From an uncultured Collinsella sp. (lineage in GTDB: Bacteria > Actinomycetota > Coriobacteriia > Coriobacteriales > Coriobacteriaceae): a stretch of 31,470 bases of DNA. The DNA lies in assembly GCA_900548935.1 (NCBI GenBank), contig URMR01000006.1:1-31470 (forward strand). The letters run 5' to 3'. The position numbers and the translations under genes are program-made. The notes under the pieces were generated by a model. The model did no database searches and was not told where the DNA came from. It was given only the letters and a program-made list of their open reading frames with translations. This document shows positions 15,455-23,107 of this stretch, one piece after another; the first letter of the stretch is position 1, and every line of letters begins with the position of its first letter.

Positions 15455-16012
15455 ATGGCAGAAGAGAAGTATGTGCCGCGTCTGAAGACCAAGTACAACA
15501 ACGAGGTCAAGCAGCAGCTTCAGGACAAGTTCCAGTACGAGAACGTCATGATGATCCCCAAGTTTGAGAAGATCGTCGTGAACATGGGTGTCGGCGAGGC
15601 CGCTACCGATTCCAAGGCCATCGACGGTGCCGTGCGCGACCTGCGCGCCATCACCGGCCAGCAGCCGATGATCACCCGTGCCCGCAAGTCCATCGCTACC
15701 TTCCGCCTGCGCGCTGGTATGCCGATCGGCTGCAAGGTTACCCTGCGTGGCGACCGCATGTGGGAGTTCTTCGATCGTCTGACCTCCGTCGCGATCCCCC
15801 GTATCCGCGACTTCCGCGGCATCTCCGCTAAGAGCTTCGACGGCCGTGGTAACTTCTCCATGGGCGTCACCGAGCAGCTCATCTTCCCCGAGATCGACTT
15901 CGACTCCGTCGATCACCAGCGTGGTATGGACATCACTTTCGTGACCACCGCCAACACCGATGAGGAGGCCAAGGCCCTTCTGGACGCCTTCGGTTTCCCG
16001 TTCAAGAAATAG
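15455..16012 (+). CDS. rplE: Ribosomal protein uL5, 185 aa
   Basis: Large-subunit protein of the central protuberance that contacts 5S rRNA. Family motifs include KIVVNMGVGEA near residue 45 and RDFRGI at about 115. Start ATG follows AGAAGGAG. It is normally preceded by rplN and rplX in the spc operon; here the upstream neighbour is xdhC and a palindromic element, which is unusual. Lys is almost always AAG and codon bias is strong. Confidence 0.98.
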   Translation: MAEEKYVPRLKTKYNNEVKQQLQDKFQYENVMMIPKFEKIVVNMGVGEAATDSKAIDGAVRDLRAITGQQPMITRARKSIATFRLRAGMPIGCKVTLRGDRMWEFFDRLTSVAIPRIRDFRGISAKSFDGRGNFSMGVTEQLIFPEIDFDSVDHQRGMDITFVTTANTDEEAKALLDAFGFPFKK

Positions 16013-16027
16013 GTTCACCTGCCCTAT

Positions 16028-16057
16028 AAGCGCCGTTCCCACAAGGGGGCGGCGCTT
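16028..16057 (+). other. Hairpin between rplE and rpsZ
   Basis: Perfect 8-bp stem AAGCGCCG / CGGCGCTT around a 14-base loop that can form an inner CCC/GGG pairing. No T-tract follows, so a processing or regulatory hairpin is likelier than a terminator. Confidence 0.5.
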
Positions 16058-16091
16058 GGGGCGAACAATACTCTATGTGAGGAGGATATAA

Positions 16092-16277
16092 GTGGCTAAG
16101 ACATCGATGATCGTCAAGTGCAATCGCAAGCAGAAGTTCTCTACTCGTGAGTACACGCGCTGCCAGCGCTGCGGCCGTCCGCACTCTGTGTACCGCAAGT
16201 TCGGCCTGTGCCGTGTCTGCTTCCGTGAGCTTGCACTCAAGGGCGAGCTTCCCGGCGTTAAGAAGGCCAGCTGGTAA
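16092..16277 (+). CDS. rpsZ: Ribosomal protein uS14 type Z, 61 aa
   Basis: Short zinc-binding form of S14, in the 3' domain of the small subunit. Two CxxC pairs (CQRCGRPH and CRVCFRE) make the zinc ribbon. GTG start, eight bases after a strong GAGGAGG. The gene order rplE-rpsZ-rpsH is conserved in the spc operon. Confidence 0.98.
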   Translation: MAKTSMIVKCNRKQKFSTREYTRCQRCGRPHSVYRKFGLCRVCFRELALKGELPGVKKASW

Positions 16278-16396
16278 GTCACTACCAGCGTTTCAAGCAT
16301 CAGTTTGGAACAGGGAAAACGCGCTAAATAGGCTTTGCCGTTAAGGGCGGCGAAGAACCAAGAGCACGTGTTCATCAAGAACGAAGGAGAATCTGT
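16278..16396 (+). other. Spacer before rpsH with hairpin
   Basis: 119 bases, long for this operon. Stem CTTTGCCG (16333-16340) / CGGCGAAG (16348-16355) with one G-U pair. No ORF. rpsH SD (GAAGGAG) follows at about 16382-16388. Confidence 0.4.
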
Positions 16397-16795
16397 ATGA
16401 ACCTTACAGACCCGATCGCAGATATGCTTACGCGCATCCGTAACGCTAACTCTGTGAACAAGGCCACGGTCTCCATGCCGAGCAGCAAGAAGCTCGTCGA
16501 GATCGCTCGTGTTCTGCACGAGGAGGGCTACATCGAGGGCTACGATGTCGAGGACACCGTTCCCCAGAAGACTCTGCACATCACGCTTAAGTATGGTCCC
16601 AAGAAGGCTAAGGTCATCAACGGCATCCGCCGCATTTCCAAGCCGGGCCTGCGTAAGTACACCGGCGTTGCCGACATGCCCCGCGTCCGCGGTGGCCTTG
16701 GTACCGCCATTATTTCCACCAGCCATGGCGTCATGACCGACCGCGATGCTCGCAAGCACAACGTCGGCGGCGAGATCATCGCTTACGTCTGGTAA
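16397..16795 (+). CDS. rpsH: Ribosomal protein uS8, 132 aa
   Basis: Primary 16S rRNA-binding protein of the central domain; in E. coli it is the translational repressor of the spc operon. Family motifs are the N-terminal DPIADMLTRIRNAN and the C-terminal STSHGVMTDRDARKHNVGGE. Start ATG follows GAAGGAG. Confidence 0.98.
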   Translation: MNLTDPIADMLTRIRNANSVNKATVSMPSSKKLVEIARVLHEEGYIEGYDVEDTVPQKTLHITLKYGPKKAKVINGIRRISKPGLRKYTGVADMPRVRGGLGTAIISTSHGVMTDRDARKHNVGGEIIAYVW

Positions 16796-16828
16796 TTCGC
16801 TCGGTAGGTAGAAGGAAAGGAGATCACC

Positions 16829-17365
16829 GTGTCTCGTATCGGTAATAAGCCTGTCCAGATTCCCGCCGGAGTCGAAGTGGCAGTCAACGGCAACAACGTT
16901 GTCGTCAAGGGCCCCAAGGGTCAGCTCGAGCTCGATGTTTTTGAGAAGCTCACCATCAACGTCGAGGACAACGTCCTCACCGTTTCCCGTCCCGACGACG
17001 AGCGTGAGACCCGTGCCCGCCACGGCCTCACCCGCGCCCTCATCCACAACATGGTTGTTGGCGTTTCCGAGGGCTTCGAGAAGAAGCTCGAGCTCGCCGG
17101 CGTCGGTTACCGCGTGCAGCAGAAGGGCAAGAACCTCGAGTTCTCCCTGGGCTTCTCGCACCCCGTGATCGTCGAGGCTCCCGAGGGCATCACCTTCGAG
17201 GTTCCCGACAACACCCACGTGAACGTCAAGGGTATTAACAAGCAGCAGGTCGGTCAGATCGCCGCTGAGATCCGCGGCCATCGTCCTCCCGAGCCTTACA
17301 AGGGCAAGGGTATCCACTACGTTGGCGAGCACATCCGCCGCAAGCTGGGTAAGGCCGCCAAGTAG
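16829..17365 (+). CDS. rplF: Ribosomal protein uL6, 178 aa
   Basis: Two-domain L6 protein near the factor-binding site. It begins MSRIGNKPVQIP and carries the C-terminal signature RPPEPYKGKGIHY. GTG start follows AAAGGAG. Length is typical. Confidence 0.98.
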   Translation: MSRIGNKPVQIPAGVEVAVNGNNVVVKGPKGQLELDVFEKLTINVEDNVLTVSRPDDERETRARHGLTRALIHNMVVGVSEGFEKKLELAGVGYRVQQKGKNLEFSLGFSHPVIVEAPEGITFEVPDNTHVNVKGINKQQVGQIAAEIRGHRPPEPYKGKGIHYVGEHIRRKLGKAAK

Positions 17366-17390
17366 TCGTAACCGACTCACTCGCATAAGA

Positions 17391-17412
17391 CCAGCACCCC
17401 GTTAGGTGCTGG
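17391..17412 (+). other. Hairpin between rplF and rplR
   Basis: Perfect 8-bp stem CCAGCACC / GGTGCTGG with a 6-base loop, 25 bases after the rplF stop. Five T residues occur about 12 bases later (17424-17428), too far for a standard terminator; partial attenuation or RNA processing is possible. Confidence 0.5.
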
Positions 17413-17440
17413 CAAGATCAACCTTTTTAGGAGTTTACGT

Positions 17441-17809
17441 ATGAACAAGCATAAGGCGAAGCTGGAAGGCCTCAAGCGTCGTCAGCGTCGTGTTCGCGGC
17501 AAGGTCTCGGGTACCTCCGAGCGTCCGCGTCTTCGCGTGACCCGTACTAACGCCAACATCTATGCCCAGATCATCGACGACAGCAAGGGCTCCAGCCTGA
17601 CGCTCGTCTCCGCCTCGACCCTCGAGGCCGAGTTCAAGGGCACCCACACCTCGAACAAGGAGGCTGCGGAGAAGGTCGGTCAGCTCGTTGGCAAGCGCGC
17701 CATCGAGGCCGGCATCACCAAGGTCGCCTTCGATCGCGGTGGCCGTATCTACCATGGCCGCGTCAAGGCCCTCGCCGACGGTGCTCGTGCCGCCGGTCTC
17801 GAGTTCTAG
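17441..17809 (+). CDS. rplR: Ribosomal protein uL18, 122 aa
   Basis: 5S rRNA-binding protein. It has a basic N-terminus (KHKAKLEGLKRRQRRVRGK), the RLRVTRTNANIYAQIIDD segment, and ends with FDRGGRIYHGRVKALADGAR, the family signature. Start ATG follows TTAGGAG. Confidence 0.98.
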   Translation: MNKHKAKLEGLKRRQRRVRGKVSGTSERPRLRVTRTNANIYAQIIDDSKGSSLTLVSASTLEAEFKGTHTSNKEAAEKVGQLVGKRAIEAGITKVAFDRGGRIYHGRVKALADGARAAGLEF

Positions 17810-17823
17810 GAGGTATGTAGCAC

Positions 17824-18348
17824 ATGGCTCGTAATCAGAAGCAGCAGCGCGAGGCCTCCGAGTTCGAGGAGCGCGTCGTTTACATCAACCGCGTGTCGAA
17901 GACCGTCAAGGGTGGTCGTCGCATGAGCCTCGTCGCTCTCGTCGTCGTTGGCGACGGCAAGGGCAACGTCGGCGTTGGCATGGGCAAGTCCGCTGAGGTG
18001 CCCATGGCCATCTCCAAGGCGTCTCTCGATGCCAAGAAGAACATGTTCCACGTGCCGGTGACCGAGCAGGGCACCATTCCGCACGAGGTTCTCGGTCACT
18101 TTGGTGCCGGCCGCATCATCATCAAGCCCGCTGTCGAGGGTACCGGCGTTATCGCCGGCGGCGCTGTGCGTCCCCTCTTCGAGCTTGCTGGCATCAAGAA
18201 CGTCCTGTCCAAGTCCCTCGGTACCGACAACGGCCTTAACATCATCAAGGCTGCCGTCGAGGGCCTCAAGGAGCTCTCCAGCCCTGAGGACGTCGCGGCT
18301 CGCCGTGGCCTGACGGTCTCCGAGATGTTCGTCGGTAAGGAGAACTAA
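17824..18348 (+). CDS. rpsE: Ribosomal protein uS5, 174 aa
   Basis: Small-subunit protein important for accuracy of decoding. The S5 signature (VVVGDGKGNVGVGMGKSAEV) lies in the N-terminal dsRBD-like half, and the C-terminal domain contains GAGRIIIKPAVEGTGVIAGG. SD AGGAGG overlaps the rplR stop. Confidence 0.98.
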   Translation: MARNQKQQREASEFEERVVYINRVSKTVKGGRRMSLVALVVVGDGKGNVGVGMGKSAEVPMAISKASLDAKKNMFHVPVTEQGTIPHEVLGHFGAGRIIIKPAVEGTGVIAGGAVRPLFELAGIKNVLSKSLGTDNGLNIIKAAVEGLKELSSPEDVAARRGLTVSEMFVGKEN

Positions 18349-18350
18349 GC

Positions 18351-18533
18351 ATGGCTGACACCATCAAGATCAAGCAGGTCCGCAGCACCAACGGTTGCAA
18401 GCAGGACCAGGTCCGTACTGTCCGTGCCCTCGGTCTCCACAGGATCCGCGAGGTTCGCGAGATTGCTGACAACGAGTCCGTCCGCGGCATGATCTTCAAG
18501 GTCAAGCACCTTGTCGAGATTGTAGAGGAGTAG
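18351..18533 (+). CDS. rpmD: Ribosomal protein uL30, 60 aa
   Basis: Small L30 protein with IKIKQVRSTNGCKQDQ and LGLHRIREVREIADN. Its start is two bases after the rpsE stop and its SD (AAGGAG) lies within the rpsE end, indicating coupled translation. Confidence 0.97.
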   Translation: MADTIKIKQVRSTNGCKQDQVRTVRALGLHRIREVREIADNESVRGMIFKVKHLVEIVEE

Positions 18534-18536
18534 CAA

Positions 18537-18986
18537 ATGCAGCTTCACGATCTTACTCCCGCGCCCGGTTCCACCAAGAACCGCAAGCGCGTCGGCCGTG
18601 GCAATTCTTCGGGTCACGGCACCACTTCTGGCCGCGGTCAGAAGGGCCAGGGTTCCCGCTCTGGCGGCACCAAGGGTGCCGGCTTCGAGGGTGGCCAGAC
18701 TCCGCTGGCTATGCGCCTGCCCAAGCTTCCGGGCTTCCGCAACCCCCGTCGTATTGAGTACACCGCTGTTAACGTTGAGCGTCTCGAGCGCAAGTTCGAG
18801 GACGGCGCTGTGATCGACGGTGCCGCTCTTAAGGCCGCTCGCATCACCAAGAGCGAGTTCGAGCCCGTCAAGGTGCTCGGCAATGGTGAGCTCACCAAGA
18901 AGTTCACGGTCAAGGTCGACAAGGTCAGCGCTTCTGCGCAGGCCAAGATCGAGGCCGCCGGCGGAAAGGTCGAGCTGCCGTGCTAA
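18537..18986 (+). CDS. rplO: Ribosomal protein uL15, 149 aa
   Basis: Begins with LHDLTPAPGSTKNRKRVGRG and the Gly-rich GHGTTSGRGQKGQGSRSGG arm, then the globular C-terminal domain. The SD (GAGGAG) overlaps the rpmD stop. Its last seven bases overlap the start of secY. Confidence 0.98.
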   Translation: MQLHDLTPAPGSTKNRKRVGRGNSSGHGTTSGRGQKGQGSRSGGTKGAGFEGGQTPLAMRLPKLPGFRNPRRIEYTAVNVERLERKFEDGAVIDGAALKAARITKSEFEPVKVLGNGELTKKFTVKVDKVSASAQAKIEAAGGKVELPC

Positions 18987-20266
18987 ATGGTCTTAAGAAT
19001 GCTTTCCGCATCAAAGAATTGCGCGAAAAGATTCTTTTTACCATAGCTATGCTCGTCGTGTACCGCATTGGTGCGCACGTTCCTGTGCCCGGCATTCCCT
19101 TCCAGGGGATGCTGGGCCTTTTCTCGACCGATAACAATTCGGTCGCCGCAGGTGCTATGGCCCTCCTGAATCTTTTCTCTGGTGGCGCGTTGAGCTATGT
19201 TTCGGTGTTCTCCCTGGGCATCATGCCTTACATCACCAGCTCGATCATCCTCCAGATGCTCCAGGCCGTTGTGCCTTCCCTGCATGAGCTTGCCCGCGAG
19301 GGCGAGGTCGGTCAGACCAAGATTACGCAGTATTCGCGTTACCTCACCCTGGCTCTGGCAATCCTCAACTCCGTGGGTTACCTCTTCCTCTTTAAGAGCT
19401 TCGGCATCAGCTTTACTGGCGCCGGCGCTCCCGAGATCATCTTCGACCTCATGATCGTCGGCACGCTCACCGCGGGCGCCATGCTGATCATGTGGATTGG
19501 TGAGCTCATCACCCAGCGCGGTATCGGCAATGGCATGTCGCTGATCATCTTTGCGAACATCATGGCCGGTCTGCCGCAGGCGATTTTCTCCAGCACCGAG
19601 GGCAATGCCGGTGGCATCATCACCATGGTGATCATCTGCGCCATCATCCTGCTGGTCATCCCGCTGATCGTTTTCCTTGAGCGCGGCCAGCGCCGCATTC
19701 CGGTCTCCTACGCTAAGCGCGTCGTGGGCCGTCGCATGATGGGTGGCCAGACCACCTACCTGCCCATCAAGGTCAACACCGCGGGTGTCGTGCCGATCAT
19801 CTTCGCTTCGGCGCTGCTGTACTTCCCGGCCCAGATTGCCGTGTTCTTCCCCGGCATCGGCTGGATTCAGGCAGTTGCCTCTGCGCTTTCGACCGGTTGG
19901 CTCAACTGGGTGCTTAACGTTGTCCTCATCGTGTTCTTCGCGTACTTCTACACCTCCATGGTGTTCAACCCCGATGACACGGCCGATAACCTTAAGAAGC
20001 AGGGCGGCTTTATTCCGGGCGTGCGTCCGGGTAGGGCTACCGCGGCCTACATCAAGAACGCGCTCAACAAGATCACGCTTCCCAGCGCTGTCTTTTTGGC
20101 GCTCATCGCCATCGTGCCTTCGATCATCTTCTCCTTCACGGGTAACCATCTGATCCAGGCATTTGGCGGCACGTCCATCCTCATCATGGTCGGCGTTGTG
20201 CTCGACACGGTCGATAAGCTCGAAGGCCAGATCAAGATGTATGATTACGATGGATTCTTTAAATAG
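18980..20266 (+). CDS. secY: Preprotein translocase channel SecY, 428 aa
   Basis: Ten-helix core of the Sec channel. Visible features include NAFRIKELREKILFT at the N-terminus, the plug-adjacent segment after helix 1, GIMPYITSSIILQ in helix 2, and cytosolic loops (for example after QRRIPVSYAKR) that contact SecA and the ribosome. GTG at 18980 is the right start because an ATG at 18987 is out of frame; the GTG overlaps the rplO stop by seven bases and has GGAAAGG upstream. The position between rplO and adk is conserved. Confidence 0.98.
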   Translation: MLNGLKNAFRIKELREKILFTIAMLVVYRIGAHVPVPGIPFQGMLGLFSTDNNSVAAGAMALLNLFSGGALSYVSVFSLGIMPYITSSIILQMLQAVVPSLHELAREGEVGQTKITQYSRYLTLALAILNSVGYLFLFKSFGISFTGAGAPEIIFDLMIVGTLTAGAMLIMWIGELITQRGIGNGMSLIIFANIMAGLPQAIFSSTEGNAGGIITMVIICAIILLVIPLIVFLERGQRRIPVSYAKRVVGRRMMGGQTTYLPIKVNTAGVVPIIFASALLYFPAQIAVFFPGIGWIQAVASALSTGWLNWVLNVVLIVFFAYFYTSMVFNPDDTADNLKKQGGFIPGVRPGRATAAYIKNALNKITLPSAVFLALIAIVPSIIFSFTGNHLIQAFGGTSILIMVGVVLDTVDKLEGQIKMYDYDGFFK

Positions 20267-20284
20267 GCTAGAGGAGGATTGCTC

Positions 20285-20911
20285 ATGAACCTCGTATTGC
20301 TCGGAGCTCCGGGTGCCGGTAAGGGCACTGTCGCACAGGAGCTCGTCGCCGAGTTTGGCGTCGCTCACATTTCCACGGGCGACCTGCTGCGTGCTGCCGT
20401 CAAGGGCGGCACCGAGCTTGGTATTCAGGCTAAGAAGTACATGGACGCTGGCGAGCTCGTTCCCGACCAGCTCGTGATCGACCTTGTTAAGGAACGCCTT
20501 GCCGCCGATGACGCCCAGCAGGGCTTCATCCTCGATGGCTTCCCGCGCAACACCGCCCAGGCTGTGACGCTCGATTCCGAGCTCTCCGCCATGGGTCGCG
20601 AGATCGACTGCGCCCTTCTGGTCGATGTGGCCCCCGAGGTCATTATCGATCGTCTGTCTTCGCGTCGCACCTGCCGCGCATGCGGTTACACCGGCACCGC
20701 TGCCGATGCCACCTGCCCCAAGTGCGGCGGCGAGATGTATCAGCGCGACGACGACAAGCCCGAGACCATCAAGAACCGTCTCGACGTCTACGAGAAGTCC
20801 ACGAGCCCGCTCGTCGACTACTATCGTGGCCAGGGTCTGCTCAAGTCGGTCAACGGTGACCAGGCTCGCGAGACCGTGTACGGGGATGTCAAAGAGGCTC
20901 TCGGTCTATGA
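20285..20911 (+). CDS. adk: Adenylate kinase, 208 aa
   Basis: Interconverts ATP + AMP and 2 ADP. The P-loop is GAPGAGKGT near residue 8, followed by the AMP-binding STGDLLR and DGFPRN motifs. It is the long form with a zinc-type lid: C130, C133, C144 and C147 are spaced as CxxC...CxxC. ATG 20285 follows GAGGAGGA; the TTG at 20279 abuts the SD. Stop overlaps the map start (ATGA). Confidence 0.98.
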   Translation: MNLVLLGAPGAGKGTVAQELVAEFGVAHISTGDLLRAAVKGGTELGIQAKKYMDAGELVPDQLVIDLVKERLAADDAQQGFILDGFPRNTAQAVTLDSELSAMGREIDCALLVDVAPEVIIDRLSSRRTCRACGYTGTAADATCPKCGGEMYQRDDDKPETIKNRLDVYEKSTSPLVDYYRGQGLLKSVNGDQARETVYGDVKEALGL

Positions 20912-21696
20912 TCAAGATTAAGTCTGCAACGCAAATTGAGCAGATGAAGAAGGCAGGAGCGCTATCTAAGATGGCGCTCCGCCACGTTGGAGCCATGGTT
21001 CGCCCTGGCGTGTCGACCTTCGAGCTCGATCAGCTTGCGGAGCAGATTATCCGCATGCATGGCGGCATCCCTGCCTTTAAGGGCTATGGCGGTTTCCCGG
21101 GGACCATTTGCGCATCGATCAACGATGCCGTGGTCCACGGTATTCCCAACCCCGACATGATCCTGCGTGATGGCGATATCATCTCCATCGATACGGGAGC
21201 TGTCGTTGACGGTTGGGTTGGCGATAACGCCTGGACGTTTTTCGTCGGCACGCCCACGCCCGAGGCCAAGGCCCTGTGCGAGGTTACGCGCGATTGCCTA
21301 AAGGCTGCCATCGAGCAGGCTGTTCCCGGTAACCATATCGGGGACGTTGGCTATGCCGTTCAGTCTCTCGCCGAGTCTCACGGTTACGGCGTGCTTCGCG
21401 ATTACGTGGGGCATGGTATCGGCCGTGTGATGCACGAGGACCCCAACGTTCCAAATTATGGAAAGAAGGGGAGAGGCGTTCGCCTTCAGGCTGGTATGGT
21501 CATCGCCATCGAGCCGATGGTTACGATGGGTTCCAATCATGTGAGCACGGGCTCCGATGGTTGGATCGTAACGACCAATGACCACCTGCCCGCCGCGCAC
21601 TACGAGAACACCGTCGCCATTACCAATGACGGTCCGGTGATTCTTACCACGGATGCCCAGGGTTCCTGGTGTTCCTTGCAAGGTGGAGAAATGTAA
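20908..21696 (+). CDS. map: Methionine aminopeptidase type I, 262 aa
   Basis: Removes the initiator methionine from new proteins. The five metal ligands are present: D95 and D106 (DTGAVVDGWVGDNA), H169 (GHGIG), E202 (IEPMV) and E233 (HYENTV). Starts at an ATGA overlap with adk. It ends the first part of the ribosomal block; a small TCCAC/GTGGA hairpin follows at 21702-21717. Confidence 0.98.
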   Translation: MIKIKSATQIEQMKKAGALSKMALRHVGAMVRPGVSTFELDQLAEQIIRMHGGIPAFKGYGGFPGTICASINDAVVHGIPNPDMILRDGDIISIDTGAVVDGWVGDNAWTFFVGTPTPEAKALCEVTRDCLKAAIEQAVPGNHIGDVGYAVQSLAESHGYGVLRDYVGHGIGRVMHEDPNVPNYGKKGRGVRLQAGMVIAIEPMVTMGSNHVSTGSDGWIVTTNDHLPAAHYENTVAITNDGPVILTTDAQGSWCSLQGGEM

Positions 21697-21732
21697 CAAG
21701 TTCCACTTAGATGTGGAGCCATTACGAAGATA

Positions 21733-21761
21733 TTACGATACGTGCATGCGTATTGTAGAAT
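21733..21761 (+). promoter_or_regulatory. Promoter upstream of infA
   Basis: TTACGA (21733-21738), 17-base spacer, TAGAAT (21756-21761), about 40 bases before infA. The spacer contains an ATACG...CGTAT inverted repeat, and ATTACGA occurs twice (21721 and 21732). This would allow infA-rpoA-rplQ to be transcribed separately from the spc part. Confidence 0.6.
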
Positions 21762-21800
21762 ACTCAATCGCTGTCGTTTTCTAGAGAAAGATGATTGCTT

Positions 21801-22019
21801 GTGAAGAAGGAAGACGCAATTGAGCTCGAGGGTACGGTAAAGGAGCCGCTGCCCAACGCCATGTTTAAGGTTGAGCTCGAGAACGGTCATTCGGTTCTGT
21901 GCAACATTTCTGGCAAGATCCGAATGAATTACATCCGCATTCTCCCCGGTGACAGGGTTGTCGTGGAGCTTTCCCCGTACGACCTGACCCGCGGTCGCAT
22001 CACCTATCGCTATAAATAG
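21801..22019 (+). CDS. infA: Translation initiation factor IF-1, 72 aa
   Basis: S1-like OB-fold protein that occupies the A site during initiation. Begins KKEDAIELEGTV and ends YDLTRGRITYRYK, with GKIRMNYIRILPGD in the core. I chose GTG 21801 because it gives the family-standard N-terminus and lies about 10 bases after AGAAAG; TTG 21795 is too close to that SD. Confidence 0.96.
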   Translation: MKKEDAIELEGTVKEPLPNAMFKVELENGHSVLCNISGKIRMNYIRILPGDRVVVELSPYDLTRGRITYRYK

Positions 22020-22021
22020 CG

Positions 22022-22117
22022 ACACGCATACACGCTCTATTCCGACTGCAGGCTTAGCTCAACCTACGGTCGGTTTGCGTGTGAAGACCAGCCATAGTTT
22101 TAAACGCCTGCGGCTGG
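22022..22117 (+). other. Two-hairpin leader before rpmJ
   Basis: A 147-base gap. The first structure pairs ACACGCA (22022-22028) with TGCGTGT (22076-22082), with an inner CCGAC (22042-22046) / GTCGG (22069-22073). The second pairs CCAGCC (22088-22093) with GGCTGG (22112-22117). There are no T-tracts. Position just before rpmJ-rpsM-rpsK-rpsD invites comparison with the alpha-operon leader that S4 binds in E. coli; that is an inference only. Confidence 0.5.
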
Positions 22118-22166
22118 GCGAGTAGATAGTAGGGAAGTAGTTTGAGCGCTACCGAAAGGAAGAACG

Positions 22167-22280
22167 ATGAAGGTACGTCCTTCGGTCAAGAAGATGTGCG
22201 ATAAGTGCAAAATCATTAGGCGCCATGGCAAGGTCCTCGTCATTTGCGAGAACCCCCGTCATAAGCAGCGTCAGGGTTAA
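22167..22280 (+). CDS. rpmJ: Ribosomal protein bL36, 37 aa
   Basis: Starts MKVRPSVKKMCDKCKIIRR; the zinc ligands C11, C14, C27 and H32 are all present, so this is the zinc-binding form. ATG follows GAAAGGA. The rpsM SD begins directly after its stop. Confidence 0.97.
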   Translation: MKVRPSVKKMCDKCKIIRRHGKVLVICENPRHKQRQG

Positions 22281-22294
22281 GAGAGGAGACTACG

Positions 22295-22669
22295 TTGGCC
22301 CGTATTAATGGTGTCGACCTCCCGCGTGAGAAGCGCGTTGAGATCGGTCTGACCTACATTTACGGCATCGGCCGCACCACTGCGACGAAGATCTGCGTCG
22401 AGTGCAACGTTAACGTGGACACGCGCGTTAAGGACCTCACCGAGGATGAGGTTAACGCCATCCGCGATTATATCGATAAGAATCAGATCATGGTTGAGGG
22501 CGACCTCCGCCGTGAGCGCAACCAGAACGTCAAGCGCCTTATGGACATCGGCTGCAACCGCGGCCTTCGTCACCGCAAGGGCCTCCCGGTCCGCGGCCAG
22601 CGCACCCACACTAACGCTCGTACCCGCAAGGGCCCGAAGCGTCAGATCGGTGCTAAGAAGAAGAAATAA
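22295..22669 (+). CDS. rpsM: Ribosomal protein uS13, 124 aa
   Basis: Head protein contacting tRNA and the bridge to the large subunit. Starts ARINGVDLPREKR after a TTG initiator, preceded by GAGAGGAG; contains YIYGIGRTTATKI and the C-terminal LRHRKGLPVRGQRT signature with a lysine tail. A TTG start for a highly expressed gene is notable. Confidence 0.97.
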   Translation: MARINGVDLPREKRVEIGLTYIYGIGRTTATKICVECNVNVDTRVKDLTEDEVNAIRDYIDKNQIMVEGDLRRERNQNVKRLMDIGCNRGLRHRKGLPVRGQRTHTNARTRKGPKRQIGAKKKK

Positions 22670-22683
22670 GGAGCGCTAGATAG

Positions 22684-23088
22684 ATGGCTACTGCTAAGAA
22701 GAACGTTCGCGCTGCCCGTCTGAAGCGCGCGGACCGTAAGAACATTTCCGTGGGCCAGGCTCACATTCGTTCTACGTTCAACAACACGATCGTTTCGATC
22801 ACCGATCCCCAGGGCAACGTCATTTCCTGGAAGTCGGCTGGCCAGGTGGGCTTCAAGGGCTCCCGTAAGTCCACGCCGTTCGCTGCCCAGATGGCTGCCG
22901 AGGCTGCTGCTAAGCAGGCCATGGAGCACGGTATGAAGAAGGTTTCCGTCTTCGTCAAGGGCCCCGGCTCCGGTCGTGAGACCGCCATCCGCTCCCTCCA
23001 GGCTGCTGGCCTCGAGGTCTCGAGCATCCAGGACAAGACCCCCATTCCGCACAACGGCTGCCGCCCCAAGAAGCGTCGCCGCGTGTAA
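22684..23088 (+). CDS. rpsK: Ribosomal protein uS11, 134 aa
   Basis: Platform protein. Contains AHIRSTFNNTIVSITD, FKGSRKSTPFAAQ and the C-terminal DKTPIPHNGCRPKKRRRV signature. The SD AAGGAG overlaps the end of rpsM. Confidence 0.98.
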   Translation: MATAKKNVRAARLKRADRKNISVGQAHIRSTFNNTIVSITDPQGNVISWKSAGQVGFKGSRKSTPFAAQMAAEAAAKQAMEHGMKKVSVFVKGPGSGRETAIRSLQAAGLEVSSIQDKTPIPHNGCRPKKRRRV

Positions 23089-23107
23089 CTGAAAGGATCG
23101 TATCAAT

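Noticed and set aside
18983..20368. 461-codon open frame on the minus strand opposite secY
   Set aside because: Antisense to a clear SecY; the peptide is His/Asp/Gly-rich noise caused by GC-rich codon bias.
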